Shown here piece by piece: positions 27,089-37,800 of a stretch of DNA of 64,000 nucleotides (its first letter is position 1; every line of letters begins with the position of its first letter). Position numbers and translations under genes: made by a program. The stretch is from Candidatus Eiseniibacteriota bacterium (GTDB lineage Bacteria; Eisenbacteria; RBG-16-71-46; CAIMUX01), in NCBI GenBank assembly GCA_029569475.1, contig JAKQSZ010000017.1, forward strand, positions 1 through 64,000, written 5' to 3'. The notes beneath the pieces were generated by a model that did not search any database, was not told the origin of the DNA, and saw only the letters and a program-made list of their open reading frames with translations.

Positions 27089-30088
27089 ATGTCCCGCCGC
27101 CCGAACCAGCATCGGCCCGTTCTCTCACCGACCAGCCCCCGACCGGCGCCCCTCCGGTCGCTTTCATCCATCGCCGGCGCGTTCCTCTTCACTGCGCTCT
27201 TCGCCGCGGTCCTCACGGGCCCGAGCGCGGCGGCGTACCGGCCGGCCGGCGTCGAGACCGAACCGGTCCCGGACATCGAGACCGAAGCAGCGCTCGGCAT
27301 CACGCCTGAGGTCCCGGCCCTCGAACCCGAGGGTGCATTTCCAGGCATCGAGGGAGAGGACTCCCGCCCGAGCGCGAGTGTCCGCCACGGCCGGAACAGG
27401 TCGGACCGTGACACCATCGACATCCAGCGCGACGTCAGCGACACCCTCATGACCCTGCGCATCGACGGGGCCGAACTGCACGTTCCCTACTTCGCGTCCA
27501 CTCCCCTGGAGATGCCTCATCCGAGCGTCACCCGCGCCGTGATCTCCCTCCACGGGACACTGCGCAATGGCCGCACCTACCTGCGCACCGTCACCGACGC
27601 GGCGGCCGGGGTTCCGGGGGCCGACTCGACCGCCTACCTGATCGCCCCGCAGTACCTGACCGAGGCGGACGTGCGGGCCGACACCCTCCCCGACAGCTAC
27701 CTCTTCTGGGCCTACATGGGCTGGCGCCAGGGGGACCTGTCCCTCTCCACCCTGGCCCACCCGCGTCCCGCTATCATCAGCTCTTTCGCGGTCTTGGACA
27801 CGTTGCTTCAGCGCCTGGCCGACGCCAACCCCAACCTGGAAACCATCGTGGTGTCCGGCCACTCCGCCGGCGGGCAGTTCGTCAACCGTTATGCCGCCGG
27901 CACGCCGATGCACGAGGCTCTTGCCGCCCGCGGCATCGCCCTGCGCTACGTGGTGGCCAATCCATCGGCCTACCTGTATTTCGACGAGGCGCGCTGGGTC
28001 CCCGGCACCGATTCCGAGCACGCCGTCCCTCCGCAGGAGCAGATCGAGGCCTGCCCCGGCTACAACCGCTTCAAGTACGGCCTGGAGAAGCCGAACGCCT
28101 ACATGGATCAAGGCGACGAGCAACTACGCCAGCAGTACGCGGCGCGCCCGGTCGACTACCTCACCGGCGGCGACGACAACGACCCGAACAACACCTACCT
28201 CGAGCGCAACTGCGAGGCGATGCTCCAGGGCGAGCAGCGGCTGCAGCGGGCCCTGATCTACCGCGGGCACCTGGCCCGGGTCTTCGGGCCGGAGATCCTG
28301 GACCGCCACTTCTTTGCCGTCGTTCCCGGAGTCGCGCACGACGGGTACGGGATGTTCACCTCGGCCTGCGGCGTCTTCACGCTCTTCGGATACGGCGGTT
28401 GCGATGCCGGACTCCCTGTCCCGTCCTGGGACGATCGCACCACCTTCGCGCTGCGCGCCGGGAAGGGGCACTCGGTCGCTTGGGGGGATCACGACGGCGA
28501 TGGCCGACCCGATCTCGTCCTGGCCGCACCGGACAGCACCGACAAACTGCTGCGCAACGACCCGGACGGCACCTTTCGCGATGTCTCGGCGCCGCCCCTG
28601 ATCGACCCGACGAACGGCGTCTCCGCTACCTGGGTCGACATCGACGATGACGGGTTCCTGGACATCTACGCGCTCAACTGGCGGGGAGCGAATCGCTACC
28701 TCCGCAATGACGGCCAGGGCGCCTTCACCGACGAGACCTCGGGGCTGCTCGGGTCCGTGGGCGACATGTTCGACGGCGCCTGGGCGGACTATGACTGCGA
28801 CGGCGACCTGGACGTCTATCTTGCCCGCGCCGGAGGCGATCTCCTCCTCCGCAACGACGGCGCCGCCTTCACGGACGTCACCCCGCTGGTCCCGCAGGAT
28901 TCGCTGAACTCACGGGACGCCGCCTGGGGGGACTACGACGGCGACGGCGATCTCGACCTCTACATCGCCAACGACAACCGGGCCAACCGGCTCTTCCGCA
29001 ACGACCGGATCCGCTTCACCGACGTGACCCACCCACCCCTGAACGTCAACGGCCCCGCGGCCTCGGCTTGTTGGGCGGACTACGACAACGACGCCGACCT
29101 GGACCTCCTCCTGGCGACGTCCGCCACGCGCACCTGGCTCTTCCGCAATGACGGAGGTGTCTTCAGCGACGCGACCCCGCCGGCCTTCACCACCGCGGGC
29201 CAGGCCCGTTCCGCCTCCTGGGGCGACTATGACAACGACGGCCGGCCGGACGTCTACCTGACCTGCAACCGCAGCCGAAGCCGCCTCTTCCACAACAACG
29301 GCGACGGGACCTTCACCGACACCGCCACCTGGCCGATCAACGACATCGGCTACGGCACCGGGGCGGCCTGGGCCGACTATGACGGCGACGGCGCGTTGGA
29401 CCTGTACCTCGCCAACGACGCGAACTGGAACAAGCTCTTCCACAACCAGGGCACACCGGGAAATCACTGGCTTCAGGTGGACCTGCGCGGCGTCGAGTCC
29501 AACTCCCACGGCGTGGGGGCGCGGCTGCGCCTGGTCGCGGGCAACGTCGCCCAGACCCGCGAGGTGGGCTGCGAGACCGGGTCCGCCAGCCAGAACTCGC
29601 CCACCGTCCACTTCGGCTTGGGCGCGGCCGCCACGGTGGACGCGCTCGAGGTCCACTGGCCGAGCGGCATCGTGCAGATCCTGACGCCGGGCTTCGCCGC
29701 CGACCGGCGGATCGTGGTCACCGAGTCCGAGGATCCCTCGAGCGTGCCCGAGTCTCTCACGGGCGAACCGCGGCCAGGATCCGGGGAAGCCCGCGCGGAT
29801 GGAGGCGAGGTCCTCCGGGTGGCCGCGCCGCTGCCCAACCCTTTCTCGGACGGAACCGTCATCGACTTCTCCCTCAGCCGCCCGGTACGCGTCGAAGCCC
29901 GCGTCTACGACGCCGCCGGCCGCGAGGTCGCCACCCTGGCCGCCGGATCGCGATTCGCCGAGGGGCGCCACCAGCTCTTCTGGAGCGGTCGCGACGCGGC
30001 GGGCCACCGTCTGCCGGCAGGCGTGTACCTGTGCCGGATCAACACGGACGGCGCCGAGGCCGGCGCCAGGATCGTCCACCTGCGTTAG
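27089..30088 (+). CDS. Secreted alpha/beta-hydrolase fused to VCBS propeller, ASPIC/UnbV and FlgD-like domains
   Basis: About 999 residues from the ATG at 27089, which has GGAGG 8 nt upstream; the reading frame before it is non-coding. The signal peptide core is IAGAFLFTALFAAVL, cleavage near SAAA. Residues ~125-430 form an esterase-like alpha/beta-hydrolase: ISLHGTLRNGRTYL and the nucleophile elbow GHSAGG with S259; the His of VPGVAHDGYG may complete the triad. From ~455 to 780, VCBS/FG-GAP repeats appear (WGDHDGDGRPDLVLAA, WADYDGDGALDLYLA). An ASPIC/UnbV domain (NHWLQVDLRGVESNSHGVGA ... DALEVHWPSG) follows, as in CRTAC1-like proteins. The last ~85 residues are a FlgD-like Ig domain beginning LPNPFSDGT. 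A secreted or surface-bound hydrolase is likely; substrate unknown. Confidence 0.85.
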   Translation: MSRRPNQHRPVLSPTSPRPAPLRSLSSIAGAFLFTALFAAVLTGPSAAAYRPAGVETEPVPDIETEAALGITPEVPALEPEGAFPGIEGEDSRPSASVRHGRNRSDRDTIDIQRDVSDTLMTLRIDGAELHVPYFASTPLEMPHPSVTRAVISLHGTLRNGRTYLRTVTDAAAGVPGADSTAYLIAPQYLTEADVRADTLPDSYLFWAYMGWRQGDLSLSTLAHPRPAIISSFAVLDTLLQRLADANPNLETIVVSGHSAGGQFVNRYAAGTPMHEALAARGIALRYVVANPSAYLYFDEARWVPGTDSEHAVPPQEQIEACPGYNRFKYGLEKPNAYMDQGDEQLRQQYAARPVDYLTGGDDNDPNNTYLERNCEAMLQGEQRLQRALIYRGHLARVFGPEILDRHFFAVVPGVAHDGYGMFTSACGVFTLFGYGGCDAGLPVPSWDDRTTFALRAGKGHSVAWGDHDGDGRPDLVLAAPDSTDKLLRNDPDGTFRDVSAPPLIDPTNGVSATWVDIDDDGFLDIYALNWRGANRYLRNDGQGAFTDETSGLLGSVGDMFDGAWADYDCDGDLDVYLARAGGDLLLRNDGAAFTDVTPLVPQDSLNSRDAAWGDYDGDGDLDLYIANDNRANRLFRNDRIRFTDVTHPPLNVNGPAASACWADYDNDADLDLLLATSATRTWLFRNDGGVFSDATPPAFTTAGQARSASWGDYDNDGRPDVYLTCNRSRSRLFHNNGDGTFTDTATWPINDIGYGTGAAWADYDGDGALDLYLANDANWNKLFHNQGTPGNHWLQVDLRGVESNSHGVGARLRLVAGNVAQTREVGCETGSASQNSPTVHFGLGAAATVDALEVHWPSGIVQILTPGFAADRRIVVTESEDPSSVPESLTGEPRPGSGEARADGGEVLRVAAPLPNPFSDGTVIDFSLSRPVRVEARVYDAAGREVATLAAGSRFAEGRHQLFWSGRDAAGHRLPAGVYLCRINTDGAEAGARIVHLR

Positions 30089-30112
30089 TCGGCCTGACCC
30101 GAGATCGGGCAA

Positions 30113-30135
30113 GCGGGGCCGCGATCAGGCCCCGC
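30113..30135. terminator. Hairpin between convergent genes
   Basis: GCGGGGCC (30113-30120) pairs perfectly with GGCCCCGC (30128-30135) around a 7-nt loop. It straddles the end of the minus-strand barrel gene and lies 25 nt after the stop of the plus-strand hydrolase gene, so it can serve both. No strong T run follows. Confidence 0.55.
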
Positions 30136-31159
30136 CCCTTCCCAGGAGCCGGCGGTAGGACAGCGAGAACTGCAGCGTCCATTCCTGCACATTGCCGCCG
30201 TTCTCCTGCATATCGCGGTAGACCGTGATCGGCACCGCCGCGCCCAACGACAGCGCCGGGAGCGGGGACCAACTCGCGGTCGGGCCCACGAACAGCATCG
30301 GTCCCGCCCGGCGGAAGCCTTCCGTTTCGCCGAAGAGATCGTGCTTGGGGATCCAGGCGAAATCCGCCAGCACGCCGAGCGTGACCGCGCTCCACGCGCC
30401 GGCCCCGGTGGATAACGGGGTGACCAGGCCGAGGCGTGTCGTGAGGGCGTCGGCATCCGAGTTCCTGGCGGGCCCGGTGCCGGTCAGCTCGTGCCGGAAG
30501 TTCGCCACCGTGGTCGCCTCCGGCGTGAAGATGTAGCGCGCGCTCAGCCCCAGGCCCAATCGGCGCCCGATCGTCCGGCTGCCGCCGAGCTCGACGATCC
30601 CGGCAAAGTTGCCGGTGCCCGCCTGGGCCGCCAGGTCCTGCGTCACCACCCGGCCATTCCGCGCACGGAACTTCTCGTCGGACTTTCCCGTGGGCAGCCG
30701 GGCGCCGATCGAGGCGTACCAGGGCGCGCTCTCGGCGCCGCTCGACAACCAGTAGCGGGCCAACAGCCGGACATCGCCCAGGCCGTTGGCCGCCATCGTT
30801 CCGGCGACGCCGCCGAACTCACGGCTTTGCTCGGTATGGGTGAAGGGCACCTCGGCCACCGCGGTCATCCGGGCGGGCAGGTCGTACTCGATACCCAGCA
30901 GGTGATCCACCCCGAGGGTCGCGGGAGCGACATTGGTCTCGGTGGCCTCGTCCCGCTCCGTCCCGATGTAGTAGTGGTCGGTGTCGGACCAGGTGAGCCC
31001 ATAGGCGGCTCGAAGCATCCCCGGCTCGTGCGCCTTGAACTGCTCCCCCACGGGGAGCGACACGGGCACTCACCCACAGCCGCCGCCCAGGGCGCGCCGC
31101 GACGTCCCGAGCAGCGCCAGGGGAAGCAACAGCAGAATCCAGGATCTTCTCCGAATCAT
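30125..31159 (-). CDS. Outer-membrane beta-barrel protein with in-frame UGA at codon 30 (possible selenoprotein)
   Basis: Read through, this is a 344-residue exported barrel protein. The ATG at 31159 has AGGAAGG 8 nt upstream and begins a good signal peptide (MIRRRSWILLLLPLALLG). The frame then meets GGGCG-UGA (codon 30, 31072-31070) and continues open as VPVSLPVGEQFKAHEPGMLR for 314 codons with a normal barrel pattern (ARYWLSSGAESAPWYASIGA, SLGAAVPITVYRD, LQFSLSYRRLLG). A GTG directly after the stop at 31069 could restart translation but has no ribosome binding site and would lack the signal peptide. A perfect hairpin sits just downstream of the UGA. Either UGA is read as selenocysteine (a C-x-U motif), or the gene carries a nonsense mutation or assembly error. 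Function of the barrel is unknown; a transporter-like role is possible. Confidence 0.7.
31042..31058 (-). promoter_or_regulatory. Candidate bacterial SECIS-like hairpin downstream of UGA
   Basis: On the minus strand GCUCCCC (31058-31052), loop GUG (31051-31049) and GGGGAGC (31048-31042) form a perfect 7-bp stem. The apical loop starts with G and begins 18 nt after the UGA at 31072-31070, inside the 16-37 nt window reported for bacterial SECIS elements. GUGC just after the UGA can also pair with GCAC beyond the hairpin. In GC-rich coding DNA such a hairpin can arise by chance. Confidence 0.35.
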
Positions 31160-31521
31160 GGGATTTACCTTCCTCTCTTCTTCCTCGCCTGGTCACGTCT
31201 TCCTCTCTCCGCCAAGGAGGGAGGGAGCGGCGGGATGTTCCGCGGTCCGCGGAAGCGGCCGGGAGCAGCCGGCGCCCGGTTGCGTGGCGGCGCTGCTCAG
31301 CGCAGGAGGAGATGAAGCAGAGGATCCACGGATCAGGCCAGCCTGGTCGGTTGCGGTGGATGAACGTGGATCAGATTTCGGTCCGGAGTCTCTTCACTGC
31401 GCAGTCACGGCGCCGTCGCGCGGCAGCACTCAGGTGAATGGCCTGCGTGCGACGGGGTGTCGGTTGTTCCTGCGCATTCCGCCGATGGACTCCGGTTCCA
31501 GGTTGGTCATGGTCCGACAAT

Positions 31522-31568
31522 GGGCGGCCCTCGCCCGGCCGGGCCGCCCCCGGGGCGGTGACCGCCCC
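31522..31568. other. Two tandem GC-rich hairpins
   Basis: GGGCGGCCC (31522-31530) pairs with GGGCCGCCC (31541-31549) around a 10-nt loop; two bases on, GGGGCGG (31552-31558) pairs with CCGCCCC (31562-31568) around TGA. Both stems are perfect. They lie mid-way in the gap, so they could end a transcript, attenuate the downstream gene or reflect an untranslated RNA. Confidence 0.5.
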
Positions 31569-31584
31569 CGCCCCGAGATCAAAC

Positions 31585-31597
31585 GAGACATTGTCTC
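31585..31597. promoter_or_regulatory. Perfect palindrome GAGACA-T-TGTCTC, operator-like
   Basis: A 6-1-6 perfect inverted repeat, about 255 nt upstream of the alpha-2-macroglobulin start and 17 nt after the second hairpin. It has the shape of a dimeric repressor site, but no regulator gene is adjacent and only one copy was noticed. Confidence 0.35.
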
Positions 31598-31851
31598 ATG
31601 CCTCCGGGTCGGGCGCAAGGGATGGATTGCGGTTTCGTCGCGGACTTCCGGACGCAGGTGAACCGCGCCGAACGCATGCGGCATCCGGACGGCAACCTGC
31701 GCCTGGACAGGTTCGTGGCGCATCTCGGTCGGAGCGGAGATTGTCCGCCGTGCGGGTCGGTGCGAAGATCGGACGCGTGCATCCCGTAGACACCGCGAGT
31801 GTATCCTCCGCGGAGAGATCATCCATGCCTCATCGCCTTGGAGGGAGTTCG

Positions 31852-34800
31852 ATGGACGACCACGTTGAACGTCGCGCCAAACCGTCCTGTGAGCCAACCG
31901 CCCGTCCTGACCGCAAGGCCCGGCGCGGGTTCATCCTCGCCCTTCTCTTCGCGGCGATCGCGACGCCGGCGATCCACCTTTGGTTCGCGACGGCAGGCAA
32001 GGCGGCTTCCCCTGCCGATCCTCTGAAGATCGTGCTGGCGACCCCGACGGGGGATCAGGACGTGCTCTACGCGATCGACGTCACCTTCAGCGAACCGGTT
32101 GTCGCGCTGGGAACACGGGGTGAGCGGCAGGAACGGGGCCCGATCCGGTTCCAACCCGAGTTGAAGGGGACATTCACCTGGGTCGGCACGAGCGCGGTCA
32201 GCTTCGTTCTGAGCGAGCCGCCGCCGGAGGGAAAGACGATCACCTGCGTCGTGGGGCGCGGGCTCAAGAGCCTCGATGGATCGGTCCTGCCCGCCGACCA
32301 CACCTGGACGATCAACTACCGGCGGCCCCGGCTGATCGGCGCATATCCCCGCCTCGAGACGCGGAAGGAGCAGGAGCGCGCCGAGCTGGAGGCCAACGGC
32401 CGAGGCCGGGCGCGGGCGGTGGAGTCGCAGCCGGCGAGCGATCCGATCGTGGCTGCCTTCAGCGCGCCCCTCGAGGCCGCCCAGCAGCACCTGCCCTACC
32501 TGGAGGGAGCCGGCGGCGTCGTGCCCACGCGGAGGGTCTCCTTGAGGGCCGGCCAGCTCGAGGACGTCCGCGCGATGCTCAACCGCCCCCAGCTACCGGA
32601 GGACCGGATCCTCGCGGTCATGCCGGTGCAGCCGCTCTCCGAGAACACGGTGTACAAGCTGGTCGTTCCGGCGTCGATGGCGTTTCGAGATCGCGAGCTG
32701 ACCCTGGCCGAGACGCTCTTCGGGCAGCTTCGGCTTCCTCCGGAACCGTCGATCACCGGCCTTTCGGCTCACTCCTGGGATGGAACGGCATCCTTCCGGC
32801 TCACGTTTTCCACGCCGACCGAGCCGCAACCGGTCTTCGAGCGCTTGCGGCTCACCCCCTCCCCCCCGAATCCAAAGCCAAGCGAGGGAGAGGATCTTTC
32901 CGGATTGCGCTTCGAGGCCCGGTTCCGGCCGGGCTCCACAATCCGTATCGAGGTGCCGCCTGGCTGGCAGGACCTGGACGGACGCCGCAGCACGAGTTCC
33001 TTCGACACCACGATCACGCTGCCGCACGCCCCCGCGAGCCTGACGGTGGAGCCACGCCAGGGCCTCCTCATCCCCGGCCCGGAGGAGGCTGTGCGCATCA
33101 GCGCCTGCAATGTGAGGGCGGTAGAGGTACGGCTCGCCTGGATCCCGGCCAGCGAAATGCCGGCGTTTCTCTCCGAAGAGTGGTGGTCCGATGAGGCCGT
33201 CGGAACAGATCGCGTTGCCTCGAAACGGTGGATCACGCTGGAGCCCTGGACGGCGCCGGCTCGATCGCCGGATTCGTTGCACGTCTGGTACCGGCGCATC
33301 TCGCAACTGCCCGGCCGGCCCGCCGACGCGCAAGGACTTCTGCTCGTGGCCAGCGCCGCGCGCCTGTTCGAAAGTCCCGACGGGGGTGGACGCGCGGAGC
33401 GGCGCCGGGCCTCGCTCGGAGCTGGTTTCGAAGGTGAGGACCTCCTCGTCACGGAGACCAGCCTCCAGATCGCGCCCCTGGGAATCTCCGCGCGGATGGG
33501 CAGCGATCGCGGCCTGCTCTGGGTAACCGACCTGCGCTCGGGAGAACCGGTCGCCGGCGCCCGCGTCTCCTTGTGGCAGCCGCGGGGGCCGGCTGAGACC
33601 GCGGTGAAGTCGGTCTGGCAAGGCCAAACCGATCCCGATGGTCTGGCATGGACCCCGGGAGCCGGACATGCTGCTTTCGCGCTGGCCGAGCGGGGCAGCG
33701 AACGGGTGTGGCTGCGGCTCACCGCTCACCACCCGTACGCCGGGCGCCAGGCCACTTCCGGCTTCCTCTTCACGGACCGCCCGATCTACCGCCCGGGCGA
33801 GTCGATCCATTGGAAGGCATTCCTCCGCCACGTCACCCGCGAGGCGATGACCCGGCCCGACAAGATCGCTTTGGATCTGAAACTGGAATCCTGGAGCACC
33901 GGCTGGTCGCGCATCGTGCCCGCCGGCGAGACCGCCGAGGGGGCGGCCGACGGGACCGTGGCGATCCCCCCTGACGCGCCGACCGGACACCTCCAGCTGT
34001 CTCTCCTGCCGCGCAGCTCGAGCGAGGAAGCGCCCTTCACCTCCGCTTCGGTGCAGGTGGAGGCTTTCCGCGCTCCGCGTTTTTCCGCACGCATCGCCGG
34101 CGCCGATGAGAAGGCGCTGAGCGGACAGACGACGACCTTCACCGGGCAGTTCAGGCACTTCGGCGGCGCTGCGCTTGGCCAGGCGCCGATCACCTGGACA
34201 CTCCTGCGGCAGCCGTGGACCTGGCGGATCCCCGGCTACATGGAGTTCTCGACCCAGGACGAACCGGCCGGTTCCCGCTGGTCGGAGAGGTACTGGAGGG
34301 GCCCGGAGCGGGTGGGCGAAGGTACCGCGGAGACCGACGCCGAGGGGCGTTTCACGTTGCCGGTGAAGCTCGAGCTTCCGCCGGAGCAGGACGCCGCCCT
34401 GGTGACCTTCGAGGCCGGAGCCCGCGATCAGACCGACCAGTCGGCCTTTGACCGGTTCGCTCTGGTCGTTCTGCGCGGCCCCTTGCGGCCCGCCGTCCGC
34501 GCGGATTGGGAGTGGTCGTCCCCCGAAGATCAAGGCACGTGGCAATGGGTGGTTTCCGACACCGCCGGCACGTTGGTCCCGAACGTTCCCACCACCGTGG
34601 AGCTCATCTACCGCGACTGGAAGACCGTCCGCGTCCGCCGGGTGGGTGGCCGCTACGACTTCGAGAACACGCCGTACGACTCGATCCTGGTCCGGCGCGA
34701 AGAGGTCAGTAGCGACACGGTGCAGTCCGTCACCTTCCCGATTCCGCGGGCCGGTTACTACCTGGTGCGCGTGCGTCTGACCGAACCCGACGGCACGACG

Positions 34801-37800
34801 CTCGCCGCGGCCGAGGGGCGTTACTTCAGCGGAGAGGCGGTCGCGGCCGCTCCCCGGGAGGCTCACCAGTGGCTGCCCATCGACGGCCCTCGCCGCGCCC
34901 TCGTGCCGGGGGACACGGCGGAGGTTATCATCCCGGCCCCCGAGGGCGGAGCCCAGGGACTGATGGTCGTGGAGAGCGATGGCATCCTCGAAGCTCGCCG
35001 CTTGCGACTGGAGGGCACCGCGAGGATTCCCGTGCGCATCGGCGACCTGCTCCCCCCCGGAATCGAGGTTGAGGCCACGGTCATCGGCCCCGATCCCCTC
35101 TGGAAGAGCGGCGCGCCCGGGCGGCGCGTCGCCTATCCATACTTCGCCACCGGCTCGCACACGCTTCGCCTATCGACCGAGCCCTGGCGCGCCGAGGTCA
35201 AGGCGGCGCCGGAGCGGACGACCTACTTTCCGGGCGAGGAGGTCGGCGTCGAAGTCTTCCTGAGCGACCAGCAGGGACGGCCGCTGTCCGGGGAGGTCAC
35301 GCTCGCTGTCGTGGACGAGGCCGTGCTGGCGCTGGTGGCCGGCGACAAGGGAGATCCCCTCGAGAGCCTCTTCCCCTGGCGCGGCGGGGGAACCTCCTAT
35401 GCCGACACCCGCTATAGCCTGCGGCTGCCGGCCGAGGGAGAAAAGGGCTCGCCGGGCGGTGGAGGGGCCGAGATGGCGGGAAGCCGGGTGCGCCGGGACT
35501 TCCGTCCGACCGCCTACTGGAATCCGCGCGTACGGGTCGGCCCCGACGGCCGGGCCGTGGTCCGGTTCACCCTTCCCGATGAGCTCACCTCCTACCGCAT
35601 CCGCGCCACCGCGGCCGCGGACAGCGAGCTTTTCGCCGTCGCCGACACCTCCATCCGGATCGACAAGCCGCTCTTCGTCGAGCCGGCGGTGCCCCGCCTG
35701 GTGCGGGTGGGCGACGCCTGGAGCGTCGGGGCCGTCGTGATGAACCGCGGCGCCGAGGACCTGGAGGTCCGCGTCTCGTGCACGGTCACGGGAGCGCGCC
35801 TGAAGAAGTCGGGGACCTGGAAGGGGCGGGTGGAGGGCTCCTCCAGCAGGCGGCTGGACTTCCCGGTCGAGGTCTCCGCTCCCGGACAGATCACCTATAC
35901 GCTCGAGGCCGAGGGACGCCGCAAGGGGCGTGGATCGGGCGGCTCCGCCGAGTCCGCGGGAGCGCGGCCAGCCAACGATGCCATCACCCGCTCGCTCATG
36001 GCGGAACTGCCGGTCGAGCGGATCACCGAGGTCGTCTTCGACGCGGCCGCGCCGGTCTCGCGGCAGGCGATCGCCCTGGACTCCCCGGGCATCCGCGACG
36101 CCGCCCAGGTGACGGCGCGCCTGGCGGTCTCCCTGGCGGCGGAACTCGATGACGCGGTGAGGTGGCTGGAGGATTACGAGCATCTCTGCCTGGAGCAGAT
36201 CGACTCGCGGATCCTCGGCTTGCTGGCGCGGCGCGACCTGGCGGACCGCTTTCCGCCGGATACCACGAGCGTCCGCGATCAGGATGCGGCGATCCAGGCC
36301 GGTCTCCACGCTATCGCGCGGTACGCCGGCTATGACGAGTTCCGTCTGTGGGAGGGAAGGGGCAGCGGCGGTCCCTATCTCGATGCCTACACCGCCTTCA
36401 CGTTGCAGCGCCTCGAAGCGGCCGGCTTCGCCGTCCCGCCGGAGCTGCGCGACCAGGCGTTCGCGTTTCTCGAGTCGCGGCTCCCTCAGGACGGCGTCCA
36501 CGACTCGGGGCTTCCGCAAGCCGGCCCCCGCGGCCACCAGTCGCGGCGACCGCGGGCCGGGCACAGCGACGACCGGATAGCGTCGCCCGACATTCAGGCT
36601 TTCATCTGCTGGGTGCTGGTGTCGTGGGGGAAGGGAGACGGGCACGCCGACATCCTGACGTCCCTCTATGAGAACCGGGACCAGCTTGGAACGGCCTCCA
36701 AGGCTTTCCTGGCGATGGCCCTGGCCGCGCCATCGAAGTCCGCCGTCGAAGACGGTCCTCCGGCGGGGAGACCGGGAGACACGAACCTGGCGCGGGCGCA
36801 CACGCTCCTGGACGAGATTCGGCAGAAGCTGAGCCGCAGCGCGGCGCTGGCCTCGGTCACCGAGGATCATCCGGGCTGGGGACGCCGGTGGTTCTCCTTC
36901 AGCCAGGACCGGATTCGCGCGACGGCGACGACGGCGCTGGCGCTGCAGCGTCTTGCCCCCGAGGATCCGTTCCTCCCGATGCTGGTCAACTGGCTGCTCT
37001 CCATCCGTGAACATGGCAGGTGGCCGACCACCCACGAGAACGCCTTCGCGCTCGAGTGCATCCGTTCCTACGTCGTGACCACGGAGTCCTTGTCGCTGCC
37101 TTTGACGGCGAGCCTCACCATCGGCGAGACGGCCACTGGCCAGGCCGCCGTGCGGGAGAGCGCGACCTTCACCGAAAGCGATCTGCGGCCGCGGGATTTC
37201 TCCTTCGGCCTCGATCAGCTCACCCGGCCTTCGGGCAAGGGCCCCGCCGTGAAGACCGCCCCCATCGTGGTGGAGACGTCCCCGGAGAAGCAGGTCTACT
37301 ACCAGATCCGCTTCGATCGCGCGCGGCCGGCGCTGGAATCGGCGCCGCAGGAAGAAGGGCTGATGCTCTATCGCGAGTATGTCGACGCCGCCAGCGGCGA
37401 GCCTCTCGAGCGGATCACGCCGCAGTCCGCCATCCTGGTGCACCTCGCGCTGGCCGTACCGCATCCCGCCGAGTATCTGGTCGTCGAAGATCCCCTGCCG
37501 GCGGGCCTGGAGGCGGTCAACCTCAACCTCCGCAACTCGCCGCTCCTTACGCGGACGCGCCCGGGCGAGGACGATCCGCCGTCCGGCGCGGCACGCATGA
37601 CTCCCGGGGAGGACCAGCCGGATGTTGACGCGCGCGTGGCGAACCAGCCCTCCGCCGGCAGCCTCCTACCCGTCACCCACAAGGAGATCCGCGACGGCTC
37701 GGTCCGGCTCTACGCTGACGAGGTGAGGGCCGGGATCTATCACATCTACTACCCCGTGGCGGCGACCAGCCGCGGGACCTTCCGCACCCCCGGGGCGCGT

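Larger units (their letters stand above)
31160..31851. other. Long divergent intergenic region with hairpins and a palindrome
   Basis: 692 nt between the barrel gene (minus) and the alpha-2-macroglobulin gene (plus). It contains the barrel gene's ribosome binding site, two adjacent strong hairpins (31522-31549 and 31552-31568) and a 13-bp perfect palindrome (31585-31597). Short open frames of 60-75 codons exist on both strands but none has a recognisable product or ribosome binding site, and they are not called. Confidence 0.5.

Noticed and set aside
31598..31789. 63-codon plus-strand small ORF directly after the palindrome
   Set aside because: No ribosome binding site, composition like intergenic DNA, no known product.
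32593..37464. Two very long minus-strand frames (855 and 764 codons)
   Set aside because: Both are shadows of the alpha-2-macroglobulin gene.
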